Shown piece by piece: positions 33,901 to 44,567 of a stretch of 64,000 nucleotides of DNA (positions are counted from its first letter, which is position 1; each line of letters starts with the position of its first letter). The notes beneath the pieces are model-generated. The model searched no databases, was not told the origin of the DNA, and saw only the letters and a list, made by a program, of their open reading frames with translations. This stretch comes from Laccaria trichodermophora. Taxonomy: Eukaryota > Basidiomycota > Agaricomycetes > Agaricales > Hydnangiaceae. A program made the translations under genes and the position numbers. Location of the stretch: positions 5,027,071-5,091,070 of the forward strand of contig JACTVC010000001.1 of assembly GCA_018417955.1 (NCBI GenBank), written 5' to 3'.

Positions 33901-34121
33901 TCCCTTCGGCGGTGGACTTCGGAACCATTTCGATGGGTTGGGCGTGACATGACATCAACGGGAATAGGAATTTCATCCATGGTAGCTCCAGTCTGAAATT
34001 TCCCGAAGAGGTTCCTAATGCCTAACGATAGTGAAGGACGAAATGGGTCTACGGCAACGAAGTTTCTTGTCATCAGACTGCGGCGGGGAGGCTCGACTTG
34101 GAGGTATTGTTCAGGATCCAT
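30911..34121 (-). CDS. RS-rich multi-TM protein
   Basis: Six exons (34121-33566, 33513-33332, 33279-32192, 32134-31966, 31914-31838, 31787-30911) join into 982 residues. Order: FVAVDPFRPSLSLGIRN block; Arg/Ser-rich regions (SRSRSHGRSRIRSRSRSS and others); a conserved helical part (LMLRLPSLYFSRVARIFEDAE...EIKKMALEAA); then four or so TM helices (TLNIVSVLLLS, FALLSLVCALMSLLYGCMYIV, GIFWNVWVLLAMPAAWLAW, ALITFVLALGVIYFFLIAA); then a Ser/Pro-rich tail. The TM core matches an uncharacterised family that I recall as common in Agaricomycetes. The frame stays open upstream of 34121 to an acceptor near 34153, so a further 5' exon is likely; two hAT-like insertions lie just beyond. A 30-nt in-frame intron before VYLHLMLRL is possible. 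Confidence 0.75.
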
Positions 34122-34193
34122 CGGTGAGGCGCTCAAGACAAACTCAGCTGAACAGATGAATGATGTTTGGTGTCAAGTTGGGAACTGGCCAAA

Positions 34194-34997
34194 CACTTTT
34201 AAGATTTCGCCTCAAACTCTAATCCCAAAACGGGAAGCCGTCTTATTTTTAGAATCCGGCAGAAACCAAACAAACCGATGTTGGTGTCGGCGTTTGTCGT
34301 GCTCGCCCTCGACAACAGCTACTTACAGTTCCAGGAGCTCGCCAGCCTCATCCTCAATACAAAGTTCCTCGTAAAGGTATGTCATTGTCTTTCCCATATT
34401 CATCACTCTTACCAACGAGCATTTTTTTGGCGTGCAGACTATGTTACAATGAATTGACATAACGCTCAACAAGAACCCGCCGCAAGACCCGCCGCCATCA
34501 AAGCGTCGAATATGAAAACACTATCCCATCACCATGGCGTGGAAGGACGATACAGCGTGAGCGATGTCTCGCCTTGAGCGGTGGGTCGCGGGGAAGTGTA
34601 GGGCGGGAGGAAACGGCGAGGAGCTTAGTGCCTCGTGGAAAGTTAAATCGGAGGGCGAGATTCAGTCGAGCGGTTGAATGCTCGACTGCAGGTGCATATT
34701 CTACAAGTTTTTAGATCATCGTTCCAGGGCGGCGTCCACGGCCCCCATATTGTTATTGAAGATACAATCATGTATGCATTAGCAACAGTAATATACTAGA
34801 ATTACTGCTCAAAGATGTCATTCCTCCTCTCTTCCCGCTTTTTTAGGGCAGCAAGGAAACATAAAATGGCTTGTATTCAAATAAACCTTAGCGTTGGGCT
34901 ACTGAACTTCGACGAAATCACTGAGGGCGGCACATTTCTAAAAATAAGGTGACTTCCCATTTTGGGATTAGAGTTTGAGGCGGAAAGTGAACAACTC
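34194..34997. mobile_element. hAT-like non-autonomous element (element 3)
   Basis: An 804-bp element with perfect 8-bp target duplication TGGCCAAA (34186-34193 and 34998-35005). The left end is CACTTTTAAGATTTCGCC; the right end, reversed, is GAGTTGTTCACTTTCCGCC. Both continue as TCAAACTCTAATCCCAAAA. Left and right ends match those of element 2 in a side-specific way, so the two belong to one family. It sits 41 bp from the likely 5' splice acceptor of the RS-rich gene. Confidence 0.8.
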
Positions 34998-35257
34998 TGG
35001 CCAAATATCAACCAAATATATACACACAACAGGAACAACTGACCTATTACTGAACAGATCGATATCATATGTATTTATTTCGAATGAATTACAGAAAACA
35101 ATTGGAATATTGTCATGACCGTTACATTTTGTTTTTTTGCAACTGTAGACAAACAATTGGCAAAGGGGAGTTCAACGAGGAATGGATTCTCGAATGACGG
35201 GAACACCACTCAACATAGATCCAAAGGCGTCTTGACTCGGACAGATCAAGCAGGATT

Positions 35258-35854
35258 CAAGGGGGTCCTAGGATCTTACCTGTGGTCGATTTTTTTATTT
35301 AGCAGTCACCAGCTTGACCTACCTACCTACGTAATCAGGCACATGTCTATATATAGTAATATGACATCATTCACGTCATCATTATCTCCCTTCACAATTC
35401 ACCGACCCAAAATGTTACAAGTGAAATGTAGGTGATTATTACTACATATTAACAGTGATAGTCACAATACCCCAGTTATTGATGTGTGTGATCTGGCCTT
35501 TGTAGTTTTCCTTGACCTTTAGCAAGGTGCCTTGAAATCAACATTATACTGCATTATTTTACCAATTCACATAACTTTGTCACATTTTTGCAAAATCTTA
35601 GAGGATTGAAAAAATTGAGAAAAAATGGGAATGATGTGTGATAGCTGAATGAATCAAAATGGCGCAACACAATGCTTACATATAGTTGAATACGGCTGAT
35701 GCACAACCCTGGGAGCATTTTAGAGGCTGAAAATGACCCCCAATGGCCATCCTAAGACCATTTTATAGAGGTTTCTAAATATTTTTTTTCTCCCCCAGCC
35801 GCTGACCTACCTACCCAACCCCCGGTCGGACTTTGGAATCCTAAGACCCCCTTA
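35258..35854. mobile_element. hAT-like MITE (element 4)
   Basis: A 597-bp element with 17-bp terminal repeats: CAAGGGGGTCCTAGGAT on the left and, reversed, TAAGGGGGTCTTAGGAT on the right. It is flanked by a perfect 8-bp duplication GCAGGATT (35250-35257 and 35855-35862). The T/CA-G-rich ends and 8-bp duplication fit hAT. It is AT-rich and non-coding, and a CTACCTAC-type motif appears near both ends. Different family from elements 2 and 3. Confidence 0.8.
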
Positions 35855-35862
35855 GCAGGATT

Positions 35863-36430
35863 GAAAGAGACGGTAATTTGGCGTTACCTCCTTTTCAAAG
35901 TTAGCTCGGCTCCGGCTCCCCGGTCCTAAAATATTCACTTGTGCAGAGGTCTCAGTATTCACATCGTTAGGCTAGCTCCGCAATGAGTTACAGCAAACTG
36001 CTAGTGAATAATGTTGAACTTGTATTGGAGCAGGAACTCTTACATAAAAGACGTGGAAAGATATCGTGAAGGATATCTGTGTAGCGAAAATTGGAATTCT
36101 GTATGGCTCTCGGTATGATTCTGTTACATCGTCAACGTTTTCACCCTGATGCTCTTGACTGGATTGATGCGTCCTCTCAGTTCATTGCGCCATCCTCCCC
36201 ACGTATACGCAGAACGATGATAAGCCATCGAAAACAGCTTAGGAGCAAACCTGTTGAAGAAATTCCGAAGACAGTTCACTGCAGGTGAAACTGAAAGTAG
36301 GTATTTCCTAGTGCTGCGATATATTGACGAAAGCTTGAACATAAAAGCAACTAACTTATAAAAATACACAGCAGTCAACTTACGCTTTTCCACTATAGAT
36401 CATCATAGTTTTCCTGCAAAATGGCTAATT
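35863..36430. other. Intergenic, no gene seen
   Basis: It contains the carboxypeptidase 3'-UTR. A minus-strand frame at 36124-36393 (89 codons) shows no feature. Confidence 0.35.
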
Positions 36431-38073
36431 TCAGGGAAAAAAGGACGAAGAAAGGAGTTGGAACGCACTGTGGTTGCTCTTCGCAATGAACGTCGCGAGG
36501 TATTTTACCATGCTACCAGTTTCTTCTCCGACAGGGCGGATTTCTCTCTCAGGCAAGGAGAACCCATACTACGAGAACACAATAAGCGACGTGTGAGGTG
36601 GGGCAACAGTAGGAATGGACATACGGTTCCAGTATCCCTGAGATGTGCGACGTATGAGAATTTGATGCCAGCCCGGTTATACATCCAATCAAGGATGTTC
36701 CCCGGCGCACGGTACAGCATACGGCACAAAGTGCCCGTCTGCGATTCACTTGAACATTTTTATGTGTGGTAAAGGAAGAAAACGCACTTGGAAGGTGGTT
36801 CCGTGAACGAAACCTAGAGCTTGGACGGCACCTAACGCCGCCTCAGTAAGATCTTCAGCCGCCTTTGGTATTCTCTTGCAGGAGTACGAATACGGCGTCG
36901 ATACTACAGGCTAATCCGTCAGTACACAATCAAGACGACGAAGAAACGAACGCACGCATCTGTCCATAACTCCTCAAATCGAGGAACCCAACCAAATCGG
37001 GAAGCGTAGCTACAAAGTTCGCAATATTGTTCACCTCAGGCGCCTCAAAAGGCCTAGACCCAGGATACCAATGCGAACACGGATCCGTGGGCTCCTTAGG
37101 CTTTGTGAAGTTGCCTGCACTAGCCGGAACGTCGGGCTGCCACTTGTACCCCCAATTCCTGTTCATATCGAGGCCTACGCACTTGGCCTTGGTAGAGGTG
37201 ACCTGGCGGTTCTTGTACCAGTAACGGTCGGACTCCCAGGTGTAATCGTACCCATCTGGGTTGGGTACAGGGATGATGTGGAAATCGAACACATCGAGGA
37301 GGTGGGAGAGTGAAGAGGGTGAGGAGGGTGAGGAGAGGAGGGCGTGGGCGAGGTAGAGAGAGGTTGCGGTTGCGATCCACTGTGATAGAGTTAGTCAACC
37401 AAGGAGTTGAGATAAAAGGAACGCACCTCTCGTGCATGCTGGGCACCAACAATTACAAACCCAAGCTTTCCATCCGGATTTCTGTTCTTTTTCCCTTTCT
37501 TTCTCTTCTTAGTCGTCATTATCTGGGTCTCATTACGCTCTGTGGTCGATATGGTCAACGCCATCATCTCCCTCCCCTGTCCGGTATGCCCTAGGTTCGT
37601 GAGGCGGGTAGTGTTGGGGTGGAGTTTCGAAAGTTGCCGTAAGAATTCATCGATTTCGAAGAGCGGGTGATACACATCGTGGTATGTCGTGTTTTCCAGA
37701 GCCCCAAGGTCCCAAGTCGAGTCGACCAAGCCCTGCCGTCTTCGTGGCGGCGTCAAAATGGGCGTCGTGGTGTGAGAAACGCGTTGGAGCGCCTCTGGGA
37801 GTCGATCCCACGACGAGTAGATGTCGACGTGCGATCTGGCGACTTGCCAGACGTCAAGATCATCGTCCTACAATTCTTTTAGCGCCAAAGTACTAGGATG
37901 ACAGAATAAATGGTAGCAACGCTCGCCAATCGCAAAATATCCTCAAGGGAAGATCCGGTTACGCTGAACCTCCGCAATACCCCGGTTTGAGTGTCTTCGT
38001 TGGTCAGGACGTGCTGCTCAGACGCGAGCACAGCAAGGCCCATCAACAGCGGCAAGAACCATCCGATCGTCAT
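36431..38073 (-). CDS. ECM14: Ecm14-like M14 pseudo-carboxypeptidase
   Basis: Six exons (38073-37921, 37867-37427, 37379-36956, 36903-36788, 36738-36625, 36568-36431) give 461 residues with a signal peptide (MTIGWFLPLLMGLAVLAS), a propeptide (DLDVWQVARSHVDIYS) and an M14 domain. The first zinc motif is intact: GAQ-H195-A-R-E198-W. Where CPA has the third ligand in IHSYSQ, this protein has DLR334SYGQM; where it has the catalytic Glu (ELRDTG), it has H410LRDTG. Substrate-site elements (MNRNWGYKW, STPYSYSC, DTGTYGFSLP) remain. Ecm14 is known as a conserved fungal pseudopeptidase, secreted and linked to wall/matrix function. The loss of a zinc ligand as well suggests a non-catalytic role. Confidence 0.88.
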
Positions 38074-38379
38074 GCTCGACGGCGGCGGCGGAGGAATGAA
38101 GGAGAAAACAAGTGGTCTGTGCAGAATTTGTGGTCGTGTGCCGATTTGAAATGTCTGGTCCAGACCTTACCATATTTAGGCGCCCAGGAACCAATCAGAG
38201 TTGAGTGAAGTCACATGGTTCTCATATCTGTCTTCCTCACAAACAGTTTGAAACACTGTTTAACACTGACACAAGCGACAGAGGTCAACGAGATTGCTAA
38301 TTCGTACAAAGAAAAAGACAAGAAACTATAGAACTAGACTAGAAGAGAGCTTACATTGATTTTTATAGCAGCAAGGGGG

Positions 38380-40491
38380 CTAATTAATAGGGGCCCGCAC
38401 CCCGCCTTGAGGTAAGAAACTGACTAGTTTCTGGAACGCAAGGTCAGGACCAGCGCTACTGCCTTCAGCTTGCCTTTTCTCAGAGGCTTTCGCAGCCGCA
38501 GCGCGTCGAGCATCCAAACGCGCTTGCCTCCTTCCCGCCGCCGCCTCTTCATAATGTGGATTGAGGAGGTCGGAATAATTCTCTTCTTCTTCTTCGTCCT
38601 CCTCGTCTTCATACACCCCACTCATCATATTCACAAGCATCTTCAACGTCAAGCTACTGGGCCCCCGTTCCGAGTCAATCGATGATGACAGCATTTCCGG
38701 TGGCAGCACAGGGCCTTTCGGTGGAACTCCGATCATCCGTTTCACGAAGTCAAACTCCAAGTCGTTTGCGCACCGCGGGAGCTTACGGTATTCATCGTCA
38801 GTGTCGTTCTCGGATTCCCATATCTCCTCGAACATACTATCGCCGAGGCATGACTGACTCTTTGCGCCTTCAACCATGGACTCGAGGGCGTACTCGAATT
38901 TCCCGCCTTTTTTCAAGTAGAAATTGACGTCTCTGTCGCCCTTGCAAAGAGCCTTAAGATGAGGGACGCTTGGTACTCCCTCGGTTTGGTCGAGGAGAAT
39001 GTATAAGTTTTCAAATATCGTCACATAGCCGTTGTAGAAAGTCTTGTAGACGTTTGTGCGAAGGTGAGGGGGGAGGTAATCGAATTGGTGAGCAAGGCCA
39101 GGGATTTCAGGCAGTGGCTGGCCACGCTGGAACTGGGGAGCCAAGACGGTCATGTTTTCCTTGGATAAGGCCGCTTCAGCTGCGATAATGTTCAAGATGA
39201 GGAACGCTGGATACAAGGGAAACGCACTTTCAAGGCGGAAACGCATCCGCGGAGACAACCAGCCCTCATCACATTCTCCACAGGTACAACCCCATTTTCT
39301 CTTCTCAAGATACTCCTCATCCGTTTGACCATTCACCGATATCTCCATCTCACGTTTCAAAATAAGCTGAACTTTGAGTTCGTTCCTCGAGTAGCCTTCC
39401 CACTTGTGCATCAGCAGCTCGGCGAGCTCGCGCGTAGAGCGCATAGTATCCTCAATCCTCTCAAGTGGGATCATCCCGTCCTTATTGACATGGTTGTTCA
39501 GATCCGACGCCGCTCCGAATTTAAGCAAGGCCTTCAAAGCAGGTGCGTTCGCATAGGCCGCTGCAACATACAGGGGAGTGAACCCGTTATGATCTTGCTT
39601 GTGGATTGAAGATGGATCCTGAGTGTGATATGCATCGATGACGGAAGCGACGTTTTGCTTGGGGAGATTGATGATGGCAAAGTGGAGCGGGTAGGTCCTC
39701 ATAAAGTCATCCCTATCGGCAGGAGCACATATGGTTGAAACAAATTCGTTTTCAGACCTGTCTGCGTCAGCTTCGGCTGGAAGGAGACGTGAAGGGTGCT
39801 CGGGGTTGGGAGAATACCCGAAAAAGCGAGTGCGTCCAATTCTCCTGAAATTATTCTATAGAGACAGTTTATTTACCGAAGCGTACTAGGATCAGCATAA
39901 CGAACTCACCTTGCGGAGGAACGCGGCCTGCCTGTCTTGGACCCTGGCCTCTTCCTCAGGAGTCGAACCCTCCGGAGGCTTCGGACGACACATAACCGTA
40001 TCATTGCGTTCAACACGCCCCGACGTCAAAAATTTCTGGAGAGTCCACGAGCCGAGTCCATGTCCCTTATACTATCAGTGAAAGAAACTGTCAACCAAAC
40101 GGAAGGACTTTCGGGGAAATATGAGCCATACAGGATCTTTGACATCGATATCTTTGATATAGACGATGTCACCACTGTTAAGCTCGTATCCCCATGATCC
40201 TGTGCCGCGACGGTACCCTTCACTGACTAGCCAAGGCCTGATGACGCCGAACTTGTCGAATAGCGTATCTGCGAGCTCGTGCAGTTCCTCGTCACCTTCA
40301 TCCATCGCATCTAAGAAATGACCCCTGCAGAAGTGGCGGAAAATCTTGACCGCTCGGATGGATGCGACATCGCCGTGGATAGGGTGTGTGACCGTTCCGG
40401 TTACGAGTTTGAATACCCGAGGATGGGCGCACTCGTCGCTGAGCTGGAAGGTGATTTTACAATCGCCTGGTTGCATAATAGCTGTGGACAT
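38380..40491 (-). CDS. Ankyrin-repeat protein, copy A
   Basis: Four exons (40491-40132, 40071-39910, 39855-39228, 39179-38380) give 649 residues. The N-terminal domain (KITFQLSDECAHPRVFKLVTGTV...FLDAMDEGDEELHELADTLFDKFG) is shared with copy B. Next come NFRRIGRTRFFGYSPNPEHPSR, ankyrin repeats (HNGFTPLYVAAAYANAPALK, KDGMIPLERI), a Cys motif WGCTCGECDEGWLSPRMRFRL, a C-terminal helical domain and an acidic EDEEDEEEEE run. Intron 3 (39227-39180) is 48 nt and could be read through in frame; copy B has an intron at the same site that cannot be, so splicing is favoured. Likely a cytosolic scaffold. Confidence 0.85.
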
Positions 40492-41055
40492 TTGGAGGGA
40501 GCAGAGGATTGAGACACATTTCAATGATGTCACGGTTCATTTGTCTCGGAAGGTTCCCTCTCAGATTAGATAACAGTCAGGGGAACGCTCCTAATAAACG
40601 ATAATAAGCAGGCAGGGCTCACATATTGTTGTCACCCGTTTGAGGCGTGGTCAATTGTGATCAAGGGGCAGAATCTTCTGAGGTAACGTAATAGCCACTC
40701 CAAAGTCGTCCACGCACTCGATTATCCGTAAATAAACTGTCCGACTCGTCCAAATAAACCGGAGATGATCGACCCTGGGTAAGAGTCGAACGATCAGAGG
40801 AAGTGGAGAAGATTTTGACATCCTATAGTAACGCAATGGCGACGACGGGAAGTGCCCATGATCAAGAGATTGAAGGTGCCTGGACTTGGCTCCTACATAG
40901 AAGATCGGGAGGTCAGTAACGTCGAGGAAGGCATCTTGACAAATCGGCTCAGGGGGTCAATTGAGAATGAACGAGAGGACGGCGTCTGAGTATCTCCGCC
41001 TCATGGTGCGTCCAATCCCTGCCATGAGGCAGTTCGAGTGGCACGACCCTATCCA
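40492..41055. other. Intergenic, no gene seen
   Basis: Promoter of ankyrin copy A and 3' region of the GPI-type gene. Nothing else supportable. Confidence 0.35.
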
Positions 41056-41810
41056 TTAAAACAAGGAGTACAACACGTAGAAGGTCCACATAAAAAACCA
41101 TGTTGCCCGAGGTCTGTAAGAGGAACCTGACGAATTTGTGACTCGGGGCGTTGTCTGACTCGTCGGGGATGGGACGGAGAAGCTCCAGTCTCCCAGGGAA
41201 GACAGACCTTGTGTTTGGACGTTGTTGAGGGTGAAGAACGGTTGTGCCTTGCCTGTATACCTCGTGCTGAGCACCGTTATAGGGTTGTTGACGCCAGCCA
41301 GATTCGCAATAATCTCTGCACCGCACTGCCCACCGCCGTCTCCATCAAGTAAACATGAGGCGCGCCCAACACCCACTACTCCAGAGAACGTGACTGCAAT
41401 GTCCTGTTCTACTGCCGTGGAGTCCGCCTTGAAATTATCTAGAATCATTTGAGAATCGAAGGGCGAGATGATGAGACAAAAGGACTCACAGGTGATGGTT
41501 GTGGGCGTGCTCAGAACGGTCTGGGTAGTTTGGGTGTTCTGATAGACCATCAAGCTTTGAACTTCGGTTACAACGTAGACAGTCGCGCCATCATTTGCAA
41601 CGCCTACGGGCGAAGCTCCAAGCACCGTACCAGCGCTGACAGTTGTGGCAAAGTTCCCAACAGGCTGAGGTGCTTCAACGCCATACAGCGTAACGTCCAG
41701 GGCAAAAACGCCACCTTGTAAGACCCAAATCAGCGCCTAGATATGCTGCCAAGCTATGTTTACTCACAGACGAGTAAACATGTTGCGAAAAGCACCTTAA
41801 AGGCCTTCAT
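41056..41810 (-). CDS. Small secreted GPI-type protein 1
   Basis: Three exons (41810-41768, 41714-41490, 41438-41056) give 216 residues. The signal peptide (MKAFKVLFATCLLVCGVFA) is followed by VTLYGVEAPQP, a Thr/Val-rich region (GVANDGATVYVVTEV) and a Cys pair (SCLLDGDGGGQC). A Ser/Thr/Pro stalk and a short hydrophobic C-terminus (ATWFFMWTFYVLYSLF) fit a GPI signal. It is the most diverged of four related genes in this window (others at 50.8, 54.9 and 61.9 kb). They share a first intron just after the signal-peptide codons. Likely wall- or membrane-anchored; function unknown. Confidence 0.75.
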
Positions 41811-42128
41811 ATCCCCCCAGCTAGGACTGGGCTAGGTTGAATGTTGAATTGTGAAGATCGAACGTGAACGTAATTTGTAGCTCCTGACAGTTTTTATGAT
41901 CAGGGGGAAAAAATTAGCAGGCACGTGGCAAATCTAATCTTATCACTCTTTTTCAACCAATCACTCGAACTCTCACTGCAAACATTGAACAGAGCAAGCC
42001 GAGAAGCGTTTTCATAGGGTTAGGAGGAAAAAGGAGTTCTGAAAACCAGCCATCTTATCTAATCTAGGGAATGACTTGGCAAGTTTCATCTGGCCTTGAA
42101 CTGAAACCGCACCTTGACCGCACCTACC
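41811..42128. promoter_or_regulatory. Bidirectional promoter region
   Basis: 318 bp between the divergent GPI-type gene (start 41810, minus) and ankyrin copy B (start 42129, plus). It contains a CACGTG E-box (41922-41927) and a CCAAT box (41957-41961). No clear TATA box was assigned. Confidence 0.5.
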
Positions 42129-44062
42129 ATGCCAGCTGCCACAGAAATTCACCCAAATGATTGTCATGTCTCTTTCAACATCCAGGATGACGACGAGAAC
42201 CCCCGCACTCTCAAAATCATCACAGTCATGGCCACGCATCCTGCTCATCAAGGCCCCATCGGATCCATAGTGGCCATAAAAATCCTCCGGAGATTTTGCA
42301 AAGGCCAATTCCTCGACGTTATGGACGAAGACAGTGACGAGATGCATCAATTCTCTGTAGCTCTCTTTGACAAGTTCGGTAAGGTTAAACCTTTCTTGAT
42401 CAGTGAGGGTCACCGTAGTGGCACGGGGTGTTGGGGAGAGGAGTTGAACGTTGGAGAACTCATTTATATCAAGGATATAAATGTGAATAACCCTGTACGT
42501 TTCAACTTATATTGCTTTATCGCCTCGTCCGACCTTGCCAAAAGTACAGGGGCGAAGGCGTGGGGTCTTGGATTTTGAAACAATTCTTGACATCCCACCA
42601 CGTTGGACCTTCCGATACCGTTATCTGTTGGCCCACTCCCAGCAACCGGCCTCCCTCCCCAGAAGAGTGGAAGGCAATCCAGAATCGACAGATCTCGTTT
42701 CTCCGCAAGGTGCGATTCTATCATTTGTCAACGTTTTACAAGAAACTATGTTGACACTTGCGTAGAATCACTTCCGCAGGATCGGTCGAACATCCTTCTT
42801 CGGCTACTCTCCAAACCCCTTGCATCCTTCACGCAACGTTGCCGCAGACGCAGATTCAGAAAGCGCAGAAGCCCACTTCACTCCATCGGTTGGTCCAGCC
42901 TCGGCGACCGACCAGGCTCAAGCATTTCCTCTACACTTCGCTCTCATCAATCTCCCCCGCTCGGAAGTTCCCACTGCCCTCAAATCTTTCCACGCGCTTG
43001 ACCCAACTTCGATCCATAAACAGGACCAAGACGGGTTTACTCCGCTCTATCTCGCCGCAGCGCAGGGAAACGCTCCCGCTGTTGACACCTTGCTCGAGTT
43101 AGGCGCTGCATCTGATTTGAACAACTTTACGAATAAGGAAGGCATGACGCCGCTTGAGAGGATCGACGAGACCATGCGCTCGGAGCGCGAGTTCTCGGAA
43201 ACGCTGTTGCAGCAGTGGGAGGGGTACGCGGGTGAGCAGCTAGCGGTGCAGGCTATGCTGAAACGCGCGCTGGGGGTTTTCCCTGAGGGGATGAGCGACG
43301 AAATGTATGCTGTAAAAAAGAAATGGGGGTGCACGTGTGATCAGTGTACGGATGGGTGGTTATCTCAAAGGATGAGATTCCGTCTTGACTGTGAGTTTTA
43401 TTTTTTTTAAACGGAACGTAAGATCAACTTTAGTTGGCGTAGATGAATCTGCGCTTTGCTCCGACGTCATGCGAGACTGCGCCCCCCTCTTTCGTGGAGG
43501 GGAGCCGTTGGACGACCTACTCCCGCCCCAGTTTGATAGCATCCCCAGGCAGGTTCGGGCGAACATGACCAAGACATTTTACTTTGGCTTCATAAACCTG
43601 TTCAAGGCCCTCAATATCGTTCTCCGCGACGTCAACAAAGCACCCACCATTTCAGACGTCCAAGCTTTGGCGTATCGAGACACGAGCGGGGCCTTCTACT
43701 TTGGAAAAGGTGGTAAAGTGGAATACGCAATTGACGCGCTCGTCAATAGCACAGAGGAGGCCTCGAGCTTGATTGATGGGACGTTTGAGGAGTTGTACGA
43801 AGATGAAAATGAGACAGACGATAGTTTCAGGCGGTTACCCAAATGTGCTAACGATTTGGAGTTTGGGCTCGTGAAGAGGAAGATGGGCGGTTTTCTGGGT
43901 GCGGCGGGTGGCATTTTGGGTGGGCCTGCGCTTGGAGGTGGTTTTGGGTCGATGGCTCCTGGTGATGTGGCTTTGTTGAGGTCACTTCAGGCGTCCATCG
44001 CAATGCAGCGGGACGAGGAAGAGGAAGGGGATGATGATGACGATTCCGATATGGATTATTAG
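42129..44062 (+). CDS. Ankyrin-repeat protein, copy B
   Basis: Four exons (42129-42494, 42545-42709, 42766-43390, 43434-44062) give 594 residues. Paralog of copy A with the same domain order and all three intron positions: N-terminal domain (DCHVSFNIQDDDENPRTLKI), NHFRRIGRTSFFGYSPNP, ankyrin repeats (QDGFTPLYLAAAQGNAPAVD, KEGMTPLERI), Cys motif WGCTCDQCTDGWLSQRMRFRL. The C-terminal domain has the shared RRLPKCANDLEFGLVKRKMG. The tail is Gly-rich then acidic and differs from copy A. The two genes are head-to-head across the GPI-type gene, suggesting an inverted duplication. Confidence 0.88.
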
Positions 44063-44567
44063 GCGTGTGGGTCTACAGAAGGGTATCTGAACCTTGAATA
44101 ACATATATACATCCAGCATTACAAGAAATTTTCAACAGCTACTTACTTACTGTAGACAGGTAGTTTATTCAAAAAAAAAATTCAAAAGAACTGGAATGGA
44201 ATATGTAACTAGCGGGGGTGGATGATATCAATTTCTGTGCGGTAAAACGGAGCAAATTCTCACCGTGGATTTCTGCACAGTGTAAGCCCGTTCCCAAGGT
44301 ATCTCCGAGCTCTTCCAAGCGTTTAACGAGGAACAAAATAAATCCTACTGTAGCATAGTCGGCAGATTCTTCTGTGGCAAAGACAGACTTAGTTCATATG
44401 TCGGCAATTACACCTCCGCTCAGACGAAGACCAGGCTGTGTTGACCACTAGCCATTCAGGCCAATTCTCTTTTTTTCTTGACTATTTCGCAACATATTCT
44501 TCGTCAACAAAATCTTCTTTTGACCTCTTGACTCACCTCTTGTAAGTAAAAATAATACTAGTTGATA
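44063..44567. other. Intergenic, convergent 3' ends
   Basis: Space between ankyrin copy B and the next minus-strand gene; no gene or repeat pair seen. Confidence 0.35.

Noticed and set aside
34325..34400. A minus-strand ATG exon (MTYLYEELCIEDEAGELLEL) with a perfect GTAAGT donor, as first exon of the RS-rich gene
   Set aside because: It lies inside element 3, and its splice phase does not match the acceptor near 34153.
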